DNA of 64,000 nt from the NCBI GenBank assembly GCA_910577105.1, contig CAJTMB010000004.1:78035-142034 (forward strand), in the 5' to 3' direction. Each line of letters starts with the position of its first letter. Positions within the stretch are counted from its first letter, which is position 1. The translations under genes were made by a program, and so were the position numbers. Source of the stretch: an uncultured Lachnospiraceae bacterium. GTDB lineage: Bacteria; Bacillota; Clostridia; Lachnospirales; Lachnospiraceae. The notes under the pieces were generated by a model. It was not told the origin of the DNA. It ran no database searches and saw only the letters and a list, made by a program, of their open reading frames with translations. Positions 16,179 through 23,424 of this stretch are shown piece after piece.

Positions 16179-17615
16179 TTAATTTAGTCGGAACAATAGT
16201 GAGTTTGCAGTGATATATTCCGCACCATTGTTGCAGTCGATAGTGTCTGCCATGCCGACAAATAAGCCGTCATAGCCGGCAGGTGTCAGAAACTCCCATT
16301 GACAGGTGTAATTCCAGACAGCGCTGTCGGGCTGCCAGTTCCACTCACTTGTGCGGCGGTATTTGCATTCCGCATATTCCTGTCCGTTCCAGCGGATGGT
16401 GAAGGTGTAATAGCCGTTTTCATCACTTTCTTCCGACAGTGTGTACCAAAAGGTACTTCCATAGTAATAATCACTTTTCAAAGTAGATAAGAAAATATCA
16501 TAGTTATTTGCATTTTGGTCTCCGAATGATGCCTGCAATTCCACTGTTTTCCACTCGCAGCCTTCCTTTGCTTCATGTGTGTCGTCAAAAGCAAAGGTCT
16601 GATAATCCGTTACGGCAACAGTTCCAGTTGTTTTAGGGCTGTTTTCGGTTTCAGCGCAGTGAGTGGTAAATTCGTAAATTTCCTCAGATTTTATAAACCG
16701 TGCCTGAATATAATCCTGATATTCGACAAAGTGAGGAACGGGAATATCATTCCCCGTCTTTTCACAGTCATCGAGGCGGAAAAACAAGGTGTTTTTGTCT
16801 GCAACATCATATATATACATTCCATCATCCCATGTATTTCCATAATCCAGGTAGGATATTACTGCACCGTCATAGCCAATCGGAACCCTGAAATAATGGT
16901 CGCAGTCATATGTTGTAATATTACCGAAGTAGGACCACCTGTCGTTAAAAGAGCGATATGTACACTTTGGATAATCCTCGCCAAGATAATTTACAGTGTA
17001 AAGCCGATTTCCGCTTGACTCATCCAGAAAAGAACTGTCGTCCCATCCCTCAATATCATAATAATTTTCGAAGGAAGGATTCTGGCTGGCATATTCACCG
17101 TCAAAGAGTATATTTACATGTACACTGCGCCATTCGTAGCCGTCTATATTTTCCAAATATTCCATATTTTCGACAATATGATAATTGTAAAATGTTAAAT
17201 GACCGGTTGTCTTTGTGGAAGGGTCATCCTTAGAGACGGAAGTAACATAGTCATAGGTGACATTTTCTTTTGCATTGATAGTTAATCCATGCGTCTCAAA
17301 GGCGGCGGTCAGGGGTTCTCCTACATCCTCCCCACATACGGTACAATTGGCTCCCTGTTGGTAATTTGCTTCCGTCAGTTCCCCATGTCCTAAGGGCTCT
17401 CCGTCAGTTTCCCTGCATTCGCTGCATGTTTTTGGTATTGTGCAAGTGGCATCCGCCCATGTGTGCCCTAAAGGCACTCCCTCTGTTCTCCCGCATTTTG
17501 CACAGGTTTGAGGCGCTGTACAGGTTGCGTCCTGCCATTCATGCGATATGCAGCACCCCGACAGACACAGCATTACGGATATTACTGATAGTCCGGATAT
17601 GAGTTTTTTTTTCAT
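16179..17615 (-). CDS. secreted lipoprotein with Cys-rich HxW...C..C repeats
   Basis: The signal peptide ends in a lipobox LSGC (Cys21), so this 478-residue protein is expected to be anchored outside the membrane. Residues about 25-105 hold two near-identical repeats of the form H-W-DATCT-P-TC-C with a trailing GH, plus a third partial one. Such Cys repeats are common in clostridial surface proteins and may bind metal or form disulfides. The rest is a duplicated beta-rich region: two blocks of about 170 residues each contain a tyrosine/tryptophan-rich strand pattern ending in KCTYRS or ECKYRR segments. The function is unknown. It faces a ribbon-helix-helix regulator gene across a shared control region. 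Confidence 0.7.
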   Translation of the reverse strand: MKKKLISGLSVISVMLCLSGCCISHEWQDATCTAPQTCAKCGRTEGVPLGHTWADATCTIPKTCSECRETDGEPLGHGELTEANYQQGANCTVCGEDVGEPLTAAFETHGLTINAKENVTYDYVTSVSKDDPSTKTTGHLTFYNYHIVENMEYLENIDGYEWRSVHVNILFDGEYASQNPSFENYYDIEGWDDSSFLDESSGNRLYTVNYLGEDYPKCTYRSFNDRWSYFGNITTYDCDHYFRVPIGYDGAVISYLDYGNTWDDGMYIYDVADKNTLFFRLDDCEKTGNDIPVPHFVEYQDYIQARFIKSEEIYEFTTHCAETENSPKTTGTVAVTDYQTFAFDDTHEAKEGCEWKTVELQASFGDQNANNYDIFLSTLKSDYYYGSTFWYTLSEESDENGYYTFTIRWNGQEYAECKYRRTSEWNWQPDSAVWNYTCQWEFLTPAGYDGLFVGMADTIDCNNGAEYITANSLLFRLN

Positions 17616-17646
17616 TTTAATATCTCCTCGGTATATATTTTATAAA

Positions 17647-17679
17647 TCCTACTTTATCCTACTTTAAGCGAGCAGTCAA
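17647..17679 (-). promoter_or_regulatory. leftward promoter with tandem 10-bp operator-like repeat
   Basis: On the plus strand TCCTACTTTA occurs twice in tandem (17647-17656 and 17657-17666). On the minus strand TTGACT (17674-17679) and TAAAGT (17651-17656) are 17 bp apart, so the repeat covers the -10 and spacer of the lipoprotein promoter. The neighbouring ribbon-helix-helix protein is the obvious candidate to bind tandem repeats of this spacing. Confidence 0.5.
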
Positions 17680-17728
17680 GAATGTATAACACAATTTGCT
17701 ATATTGTAGGAAAAAAGGAGATGTGCTA

Positions 17729-17899
17729 ATGAAGCCGTTAAAAACCAAAGTAAGCATTACTCTCGACACAGATTTGATTGAGATTATTAAAGATTTGGCA
17801 GAGCAGGATGACCGTTCATTTTCTCAATATATAAATTTGGTTCTAAAGGAATATGTAAAAAGTCAAGGTCTGAAAAGAAAAGACAGAGGTAGCAAATGA
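17729..17899 (+). CDS. small ribbon-helix-helix DNA-binding protein
   Basis: The 56-residue protein has the order beta strand (KTKVSITLD), helix A (TDLIEIIKDLAEQ) and helix B (SFSQYINLVLKEYVKS) of Arc/CopG-type regulators, which dimerise and insert the strand in the major groove. The ATG at 17729 follows AAAGGAGATG and is preferred over an upstream frame extension. It is divergent from the Cys-rich lipoprotein gene, and the intergenic region has a tandem 10-bp repeat over the lipoprotein promoter. It could alternatively be an orphan antitoxin, but no toxin gene is next to it. Confidence 0.75.
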   Translation: MKPLKTKVSITLDTDLIEIIKDLAEQDDRSFSQYINLVLKEYVKSQGLKRKDRGSK

Positions 17900-17950
17900 T
17901 AATGGGGATTACAGAATGAAAATTAAATATAGCTTTTGCTTATTTTTATG

Positions 17951-18002
17951 TTGACATCCCGGCAATTTGTGATATAGTTCTAAATGCAAATAAGTTGCAT
18001 TT
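17951..18002 (+). promoter_or_regulatory. metal exporter promoter with Fur-family-like operator
   Basis: TTGACA (17951-17956) and TATAGT (17973-17978) are 16 bp apart. The inverted repeat AAATGCAA-ATAAG-TTGCATTT (17982-18002) covers the expected transcription start and is followed by a further TTGCAA-like half site. The size and symmetry resemble Fur/Zur/PerR operators, and a Fur-family gene is second in the operon, so metal-dependent autoregulation is likely. Confidence 0.72.
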
Positions 18003-18062
18003 GCAAATTAGTATAAATCTATGTAATTGCGTCGCAGGTTTGCGAAGTGTGGGGGTATACAC

Positions 18063-18920
18063 ATGCTGGATGTCATTTTGGATACTGTAATAGATAGTGT
18101 AAAACTGATTCCTTTTCTGTTTCTGACTTATCTCATTATGGAGTGCTTAGAGCACAAGACTGCGGGAAAAGTAAAAGACGTTATACAAAAAGGAGGGCGG
18201 CTTGGTCCGCTGTTTGGCGGCATACTGGGTGCGGCGCCCCAGTGCGGTTTCTCAGCAGCAGCTTCCAATCTGTATGCGGGCAGGGTGATTACATTGGGTA
18301 CGCTGGTTGCCATTTATCTTTCAACATCGGATGAAATGCTTCCCATTCTGATTTCAGAAGCAGACTCGGTGGGTTTTTCCCCTATTTTAAAAATTCTTGC
18401 CATGAAAGCATTGATTGGAATTGCGGCAGGGTTTGTAATAGACTTAATAATGCGCCCAAAACCGGACGGACAGGACCATATTCATGAGATTTGCGAACAT
18501 GACCATTGCCATTGTGGGGAAAACACGGGAGTTGTAAAATCGGCTTTTGTCCATACGGTAAAAATTACGCTGTTTATTGTGCTAATATCCTTTCTTTTGA
18601 ATATGATTCTTTTCTTTTTAGGGGAGGATGCTTTGGCCGGGCTGATATTAAACAGGCCGTTTGTCGGGGAATTGCTGGCAGCCCTGATTGGACTGATACC
18701 AAACTGCGCTTCCTCCGTAGTCCTGACCCGGCTTTACCTGGGCGGAGCCATGAGCTTTGCTGCCTGCATGTCAGGGCTTCTGGCAGGCGCAGGCGTTGGC
18801 ATTCTGGTATTGTTTAGAGTAAACAGGAATAAAGCGGAAAATGTGAAAATTGTGCTGCTTTTGTATGCTATCGGTGTTCTGACAGGAATGCTGCTGGAAC
18901 TGTTTCACATCACTGTTTAA
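18063..18920 (+). CDS. polytopic heavy-metal exporter (ArsP-like / putative manganese transporter family)
   Basis: The protein of 285 residues has about eight to ten hydrophobic helices in two halves. Each half carries a similar GLIPNCASSV or GAAPQCGFSAAAS motif with a proline-x-cysteine in the membrane, as in permeases of the ArsP/YraQ-like families. A His/Cys-rich loop (EHDHCHCGE) between the halves suggests metal binding. The ATG at 18063 is used; an upstream in-frame TTG lacks a ribosome site. The transported ion cannot be read from sequence. Coupling to a Fur-family regulator 30 bp downstream and to a Fur-like operator supports a transition metal such as zinc, manganese or iron. Confidence 0.75.
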   Translation: MLDVILDTVIDSVKLIPFLFLTYLIMECLEHKTAGKVKDVIQKGGRLGPLFGGILGAAPQCGFSAAASNLYAGRVITLGTLVAIYLSTSDEMLPILISEADSVGFSPILKILAMKALIGIAAGFVIDLIMRPKPDGQDHIHEICEHDHCHCGENTGVVKSAFVHTVKITLFIVLISFLLNMILFFLGEDALAGLILNRPFVGELLAALIGLIPNCASSVVLTRLYLGGAMSFAACMSGLLAGAGVGILVLFRVNRNKAENVKIVLLLYAIGVLTGMLLELFHITV

Positions 18921-18950
18921 CTGGGCGGATTGTATACACATGGAGGAAAC

Positions 18951-19385
18951 ATGGAAACAAAGGATATCATTTACCCCAAAGGAATAAAGTGGACCAGACA
19001 ACGTAAAGATGTCTGTAAGGTACTTGTGGAAGCGAAAGAGCCGCTCAGTGCAGTGCAAATCTACAACCGTATTCTGAAAAGAGAAGAGGAGGTAAATTAT
19101 GCCGTATCCACCATTTACCGTATTCTTGCCATGTTTGAAAAAGCCGGATTTGTAGAGAAGAGCACATACATGGGTGACGGCACGGTGTTGTATGAGTGGA
19201 GCAAAGGGGGACATACCCATTATGCGGTCTGCCTGTTATGCCATAAGCGTGTGGCGCTTCGTGCCTGTCCTTTTGAGCACCTCCATCTGGAAAAGGATAT
19301 GGGGGATTTTAAAGTAACAGGGCATAAACTGGAGTTGTACGGTTATTGCAAAGAATGTGGAAGAAGTCTGATACAGGAAAAGTAA
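18951..19385 (+). CDS. Fur-family metal-dependent regulator
   Basis: The 144-residue protein has the Fur winged helix (about 1-80, with AVSTIYRILAMFEKAGFVEK as the recognition region) and a C-terminal dimerisation domain. The structural zinc site is visible as CLLCH and CKECG pairs, and the regulatory metal ligands include HTHYAVC, EHLHLE and GHKLELYG. Zur, Fur and PerR share these features, so the sensed metal is not assigned. The start at 18951 follows TGGAGGAAAC. It is cotranscribed with the exporter and probably binds the inverted repeat over their promoter. Confidence 0.88.
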   Translation: METKDIIYPKGIKWTRQRKDVCKVLVEAKEPLSAVQIYNRILKREEEVNYAVSTIYRILAMFEKAGFVEKSTYMGDGTVLYEWSKGGHTHYAVCLLCHKRVALRACPFEHLHLEKDMGDFKVTGHKLELYGYCKECGRSLIQEK

Positions 19386-19504
19386 TGGCCGGAAAAGGGG
19401 TCTGCGACAAAAATTCAGAAAAAATTAATTTTTTTATAAAAAGTACTTGCCAATTTGTAAGCAATATAATATAATAATTTTTGCGTTGTAAAAAGACATA
19501 TTTT

Positions 19505-19577
19505 GCGCCGCTAGCTCAGTTGGTAGAGCACCTGACTCTTAATCAGGGTGTCCAGGGTTCGAGCCCCTGGCGGCGCA
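19505..19577 (+). tRNA. tRNA-Lys (anticodon CTT)
   Basis: The cloverleaf is complete. The acceptor stem is GCGCCGC/GCGGCGC with discriminator A, the D-arm contains AGCTCAGTTGGTAGAGC, the anticodon stem CCTGA/TCAGG surrounds CTCTTAA and the T-arm contains GGTTCGAGCCC. The anticodon CTT reads AAG. CCA is not encoded. A strong hairpin terminator follows within 5 bp. Confidence 0.97.
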
Positions 19578-19581
19578 CGGA

Positions 19582-19623
19582 GTACCGATTTTCGGGGTTA
19601 TCCCGGGGGTTGGTGCTTTTTTT
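19582..19623 (+). terminator. terminator of tRNA-Lys
   Basis: A 15-bp stem with several G-U pairs joins 19582-19596 to 19602-19616 around a short loop and is followed by seven T residues. It separates the tRNA from tatD. Confidence 0.8.
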
Positions 19624-19641
19624 ATATAGGAGGATTACAAT

Positions 19642-20409
19642 ATGATTTTTGAAACACATGCACATTATGATGACGATGCCTTTGCAGGGGATTGTGATGA
19701 GCTGCTGCTGTCTGCTTCCGAAAACGGAATCGGAAGGATTGTAAATATAGGAGCAAGCCTTTCTTCCTGTAAAAAAACTATGGAATTGATGGAGAAATAC
19801 CCGCATGTTTTTGGCGCATTGGGAATCCACCCGAGTGAAACAGGTGAAATGGACGAAAATACTTACAGTTGGTTACGGGAAAATCTTACACATCCGAAAT
19901 GTGTGGCGGTGGGAGAAATAGGCCTTGACTACTACTGGCCCGAACCGGGCAGGGAGATTCAAAAAAAATGGTTTATCCGGCAACTGGAACTGGCAAGACA
20001 GCTAAAGCTTCCCGTAGTCATTCATTCCAGGGATGCGGCAAAAGATACCATGGAAATCATGAAGGCGCAGCATGCAGAAGAAATCGGGGGCGTCATTCAT
20101 TGCTTTTCCTATACAAAAGAAACAGCGGCGGTATTTCTGGATATGGGATTTTATATCGGTATTGGGGGCGTAATCACTTTTAAAAATGCAAAAAAACTGA
20201 AGGAAGCGGTGGACTATATTCCGTTGGAGCGTATTGTGCTGGAAACGGACAGTCCCTATCTGGCGCCGGAACCTTACAGGGGAAAGAGAAATTCGTCTTT
20301 AAACATTCCGTATATAATAGAAAAAATTGCTGAAATAAAGCAGGTGCCGGCTTCTCTGGTGGAAGAGATTACCTGGAGAAACGGGGAACAGCTTTATCAT
20401 TTCATGTAA
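19642..20409 (+). CDS. tatD: TatD-family metal-dependent DNase
   Basis: This TIM-barrel metallohydrolase of 255 residues has the first metal ligands in FETHAHYDD (His6, His8). GEIGLDYYW supplies the bridging Glu, and IHSRDA and IHCFSY provide two more His residues. ETDSPYLAPEPYRGKRN is the C-terminal catalytic Asp segment. Family members are 3'-5' exonucleases or deoxyribonucleases involved in DNA repair and RNA turnover. AGGAGG precedes the ATG. It sits just after tRNA-Lys and is probably transcribed by its own promoter or by read-through past the tRNA terminator. Confidence 0.95.
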   Translation: MIFETHAHYDDDAFAGDCDELLLSASENGIGRIVNIGASLSSCKKTMELMEKYPHVFGALGIHPSETGEMDENTYSWLRENLTHPKCVAVGEIGLDYYWPEPGREIQKKWFIRQLELARQLKLPVVIHSRDAAKDTMEIMKAQHAEEIGGVIHCFSYTKETAAVFLDMGFYIGIGGVITFKNAKKLKEAVDYIPLERIVLETDSPYLAPEPYRGKRNSSLNIPYIIEKIAEIKQVPASLVEEITWRNGEQLYHFM

Positions 20410-20450
20410 GAATAAGAAAGAGAAAATGCAAAACAATAAAAAATTATTGA

Positions 20451-20496
20451 TTTTCGATAAATTTATATTGACAATCGAAAAATGTCATGCTATATT
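20451..20496 (+). promoter_or_regulatory. promoter of the DUF2975-XRE-DUF4173 cluster with flanking inverted repeat
   Basis: TTGACA (20468-20473) and TATATT (20491-20496) are 17 bp apart. TTTTCGAT (20451-20458) and ATCGAAAA (20474-20481) are inverted copies on either side of the -35, a plausible operator for the XRE protein encoded in the operon. Confidence 0.72.
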
Positions 20497-20525
20497 AAGA
20501 AAAATGTTGCAAGGGAGGCGTACCG

Positions 20526-20975
20526 TTGAAAAAAGAAAATATTATCCGGATAACAAAATATTTACTGGATTTCATGTTTTTTGGAGGGATTCTCGTCATA
20601 TTGACTCTGCCGTTCTCTTTAAAATGGGCAGGCAATTATTTACCCGAGATAGAAGCGCATTATGCTGAAATGGTGATAATATATTTTGTTCTGGGTATCC
20701 TTGGCATTGCTATTTTAGGTGAATTAAGGAAAATTTTCCGTACTGTGCTGGCCGACGATTGCTTTGTATACGACAACGTCGTAAGTCTGCAGAGGATGGG
20801 GACGTACAGCTTTATGATTGCCCTCGTTTCCATGGCACGGACGCTTATTTATTTGACAATTGCAATGCTGGTAGTGATTCTGGTCTTTATCATTGCTGGG
20901 CTTTTCAGTAAGGTATTGGCGTTTGTTTTTGACAGGGCGGTCAAATATAAAGAAGAAAATGATTTGACTATATAA
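20526..20975 (+). CDS. DUF2975-type membrane protein
   Basis: The 149-residue protein has four predicted membrane helices (about 10-35, 45-65, 92-112 and 112-137) with a conserved central RKIFRTV-DDCFVYDNVVSLQRMG segment. This fits the DUF2975 family as I remember it, usually encoded next to a small XRE regulator as here. The start is a TTG with AAGGGAGG 7 bp upstream. The biochemical role is unknown. The next gene starts 11 bp later. Confidence 0.75.
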   Translation: MKKENIIRITKYLLDFMFFGGILVILTLPFSLKWAGNYLPEIEAHYAEMVIIYFVLGILGIAILGELRKIFRTVLADDCFVYDNVVSLQRMGTYSFMIALVSMARTLIYLTIAMLVVILVFIIAGLFSKVLAFVFDRAVKYKEENDLTI

Positions 20976-20986
20976 GGAGGTGCCAT

Positions 20987-21226
20987 ATGGCGATAAGAAT
21001 CAATCTGGATGTGGTTATGGCACAGCGCAAAAAAGGGTTGACGGAGCTTGCAGGAGAGGTAGATATTACGCTGGCAAACCTATCCATATTGAAAAATAAC
21101 AAAGCAAAAGCAATCCGCTTTTCGACTCTGGAAGCGATTTGCAAGGCTCTTTCGTGCCAACCGGGAGAGATAATAGAATATGTGGAAGATGAAGAAGAAA
21201 GCGAGGAAAAAACAGATGGACAATAA
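20987..21226 (+). CDS. small XRE-family helix-turn-helix regulator
   Basis: The 79-residue protein is a single HTH domain of the YozG type: MAIRINLDVVMAQRKKGLTE, then LANLSILKNNKAKAIRFSTL as the recognition region, then a conserved LSCQPGEIIEY ending and an acidic tail. Such proteins are regularly paired with DUF2975 membrane proteins and are presumed to repress their own operon. AAGGAGGTGCC precedes the ATG. It overlaps the next gene by 11 bp, so expression of the three genes is coupled. Confidence 0.88.
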   Translation: MAIRINLDVVMAQRKKGLTELAGEVDITLANLSILKNNKAKAIRFSTLEAICKALSCQPGEIIEYVEDEEESEEKTDGQ

Positions 21227-22964
21227 CAATAATGGTTATCCGTCAAACATGCCGCAGCAAAATATACAACAAGCGGGCACGCAACAGGTGAATATGCCGC
21301 AGCAGGCGGGCACACAACAGGTGAATATACCGCAGTCGTCCATGCCCCAGCCAAATATGCCCCGGCCGGTTTATTATCAGCAGTATGCGCCGCGTCCGTA
21401 TATCCCGGTAAAGAGGCCGGATACGGAGCAGACAAAATGCCTGAAGGGGAACTTTGGGATTTTAGGGCTTGCCAGTTTTTTGTATGCATGTTTTTATACA
21501 TTATGTATGTATAAGAACGGAAGCGGCATCACATACCCTTTTTTTCTCGCAGGAAGTCTTTGGTTTTACTGCTTCTGTATGAAAAAACTGGGGATTTCCT
21601 TAAAAAAAGACAGCATCTTTTACATGGTTAGCATTCTTCTTTTGGGACTGTCCACTTTCTGTACGGCGGATTATAAAATAATTGCCATGAACAAAACAGG
21701 CATATGGGTACTTACCATCAGTTTTCTGCTGCACCAGTTTTATATGGATAAAAACTGGACGTTCGGTAGGTATGCAGGATATGTGATAGCAGCGGTTTTC
21801 GGAAGTATCGGTGAAATTGCCAGACCTTTCCTTGATTTTGCAGGTTATCGGAAAAGCAGGGGAAAAAAGGGCAAGGGCGTACTATTCTATATCATTATCG
21901 GATTATGCTTCAGCATACCGCTATTGGCGTTTGTGTGGCTGATGCTGATGAGCGCCGATAAAGTATTTAATAATATGACGATACAGATAGTGGATAAGCT
22001 GGATATTGGAAATATCATCGGAATATCCGCCATGACAATATTTATGTTTTTTATGGCATATTGTATCATGTCCTATTTGTGCAAAAAGGAATTTTCCGAA
22101 GAAAGCCGGAAAAAAATACAGATGGAATCTTTGATTGCCATTACGGTGACCCTGCCGATAACGCTCCTTTATGCAGTGTTTTGCGGGGTGCAGATAGTCT
22201 GCCTGTTTTTTGGCAATATAGACCTGACCAAATTCAGCTATGCCGAATATGCGAGGGAAGGCTTCTTCCAGCTTTTGTTGATTTGCGTGCTGAATCTGGT
22301 GCTGGTACTGGCAGGACACGCATTTTTTAAAGAAAATATTTGGCTGAAAGTAATTCTGGCAGTTATGTCCGGATGCACATATATTATGATTGCTTCTTCG
22401 GCTTACAGGATGGTATTGTATATCAAGCATTATTACTTTACGTTTTTACGGATTTTTGTGCTATGGTCTCTTCTGGTGCTGTTTATATTGCTTACCGGTG
22501 TGATTCTCAGCATATTTGTAAAAGAATTTCCACTCTTTAAGTATAGCATGATTGTGGTGACTGTCTGTTATCTGCTGCTTGCCTTTGCACGCCCGGATTA
22601 TTGGATTGCAAGGTTTAACGTGGCCAATATGGGCGACAATAAAAATGCATTTTTTGATGCGGATGCCTATCAGGATTTTGGATACCTTTCCAGATTGTCG
22701 GCGGACGCAGCCCCGGCTTTGGCAGAGTATTTGGCGGAGGAAGGCTTTGCCATGGAAGACGCGGCAGAAGCAGTGAAGGAACGGCAGAGATGGGAAGAAG
22801 GCGCAGGCGCTTATTCCTCCTATTATGACCTTTACGGCGGTTGGCGGGATGAAGAAGACAGTTGGGGATATTATTACTTAGGCCGAATCTATGAATCCTA
22901 TGACAGAATGGGTATCAGAAGCTTTAATTTGTCAAAATATATTGCTTATCAAGTACTGAAGTGA
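21216..22964 (+). CDS. DUF4173/DUF4153-like polytopic membrane protein
   Basis: The start at 21216 follows GCGAGGAAA and lies inside the end of the XRE gene. The protein of 582 residues opens with a soluble Gln/Pro/Asn-rich stretch of about 55 residues containing short PQQ and GTQQVNMPQ repeats. About eleven hydrophobic helices follow. The segment with SSAYRMVLYIKHYYFTFLRIF and RPDYWIARFN near the end resembles DUF4173/DUF4153 proteins. An acidic, Tyr-rich C-terminal tail of about 90 residues is cytoplasmic or external. The function is unknown. Its link to DUF2975 and XRE is by overlap and a shared promoter. Confidence 0.7.
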   Translation: MDNNNNGYPSNMPQQNIQQAGTQQVNMPQQAGTQQVNIPQSSMPQPNMPRPVYYQQYAPRPYIPVKRPDTEQTKCLKGNFGILGLASFLYACFYTLCMYKNGSGITYPFFLAGSLWFYCFCMKKLGISLKKDSIFYMVSILLLGLSTFCTADYKIIAMNKTGIWVLTISFLLHQFYMDKNWTFGRYAGYVIAAVFGSIGEIARPFLDFAGYRKSRGKKGKGVLFYIIIGLCFSIPLLAFVWLMLMSADKVFNNMTIQIVDKLDIGNIIGISAMTIFMFFMAYCIMSYLCKKEFSEESRKKIQMESLIAITVTLPITLLYAVFCGVQIVCLFFGNIDLTKFSYAEYAREGFFQLLLICVLNLVLVLAGHAFFKENIWLKVILAVMSGCTYIMIASSAYRMVLYIKHYYFTFLRIFVLWSLLVLFILLTGVILSIFVKEFPLFKYSMIVVTVCYLLLAFARPDYWIARFNVANMGDNKNAFFDADAYQDFGYLSRLSADAAPALAEYLAEEGFAMEDAAEAVKERQRWEEGAGAYSSYYDLYGGWRDEEDSWGYYYLGRIYESYDRMGIRSFNLSKYIAYQVLK

Positions 22965-23040
22965 TGACGAAAAATGTCGAAGTGTTACGAAATTATTAAA
23001 AATTTTAAGAAATTCTTAAGTGGTTTCCTACCTTGAATAA

Positions 23041-23049
23041 TGTTACAAT
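23041..23049 (+). promoter_or_regulatory. extended -10 promoter of the small lipoprotein
   Basis: TGTTACAAT matches the extended -10 form TGnTATAAT with one mismatch. No good -35 is visible. A palindromic TTAAGAAATTCTTAA lies upstream of it. Confidence 0.4.
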
Positions 23050-23159
23050 AGATTTGATAGAATGCTGTTTAGTCAAGCGGTTACACAGGATTCTGATTGA
23101 GGGAAGACTTTATCGGTGCAGTATCGCAAGCGCGGATTACGATATGCGGGGGTAGAGAA

Positions 23160-23381
23160 ATGATGAAGGAAAAATATAAAAAACGCATATTTGTATCGGG
23201 TGCTGTTACGGTTTTTTTGGCTGTAATGTTAACCGGCTGTCAAAGTGAAGACGGAAAGAAAACTTCGCAGGCATATTATGTCATCAGTGAGGAGCTGGAT
23301 ATTAAGAAGACAGCGGATAAAGCACAGGAAATATTGGAAAATGCGGACCCTCAATCCGAAGGCCAATCAGTAGAAGAATAA
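23160..23381 (+). CDS. small lipoprotein of unknown function
   Basis: The 73-residue protein has a positively charged start, a hydrophobic core and a lipobox LTGC (Cys27), followed by about 45 polar, acidic residues. No family is recognised. Tandem ATGs at 23160 and 23163 follow GGGGGTAGAG; either could be used. It is monocistronic and ends at a bidirectional terminator shared with the leftward ABC-F gene. Confidence 0.65.
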   Translation: MMKEKYKKRIFVSGAVTVFLAVMLTGCQSEDGKKTSQAYYVISEELDIKKTADKAQEILENADPQSEGQSVEE

Positions 23382-23387
23382 AAAGAT

Positions 23388-23424
23388 AAAGTGTTGTGGA
23401 TATAATAACCACAACACTTTTTTT
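23388..23424. terminator. bidirectional terminator
   Basis: AAAGTGTTGTGG and CCACAACACTTT form a 12-bp perfect stem with a 9-nt loop. It has T residues on the plus strand and A residues before the stem, so it can end both the lipoprotein and the convergent ABC-F transcript. Confidence 0.88.

Noticed and set aside
17729..17899. Antitoxin of a toxin-antitoxin pair
   Set aside because: No plausible toxin gene lies next to the RHH gene, and the divergent lipoprotein is too large and secreted.
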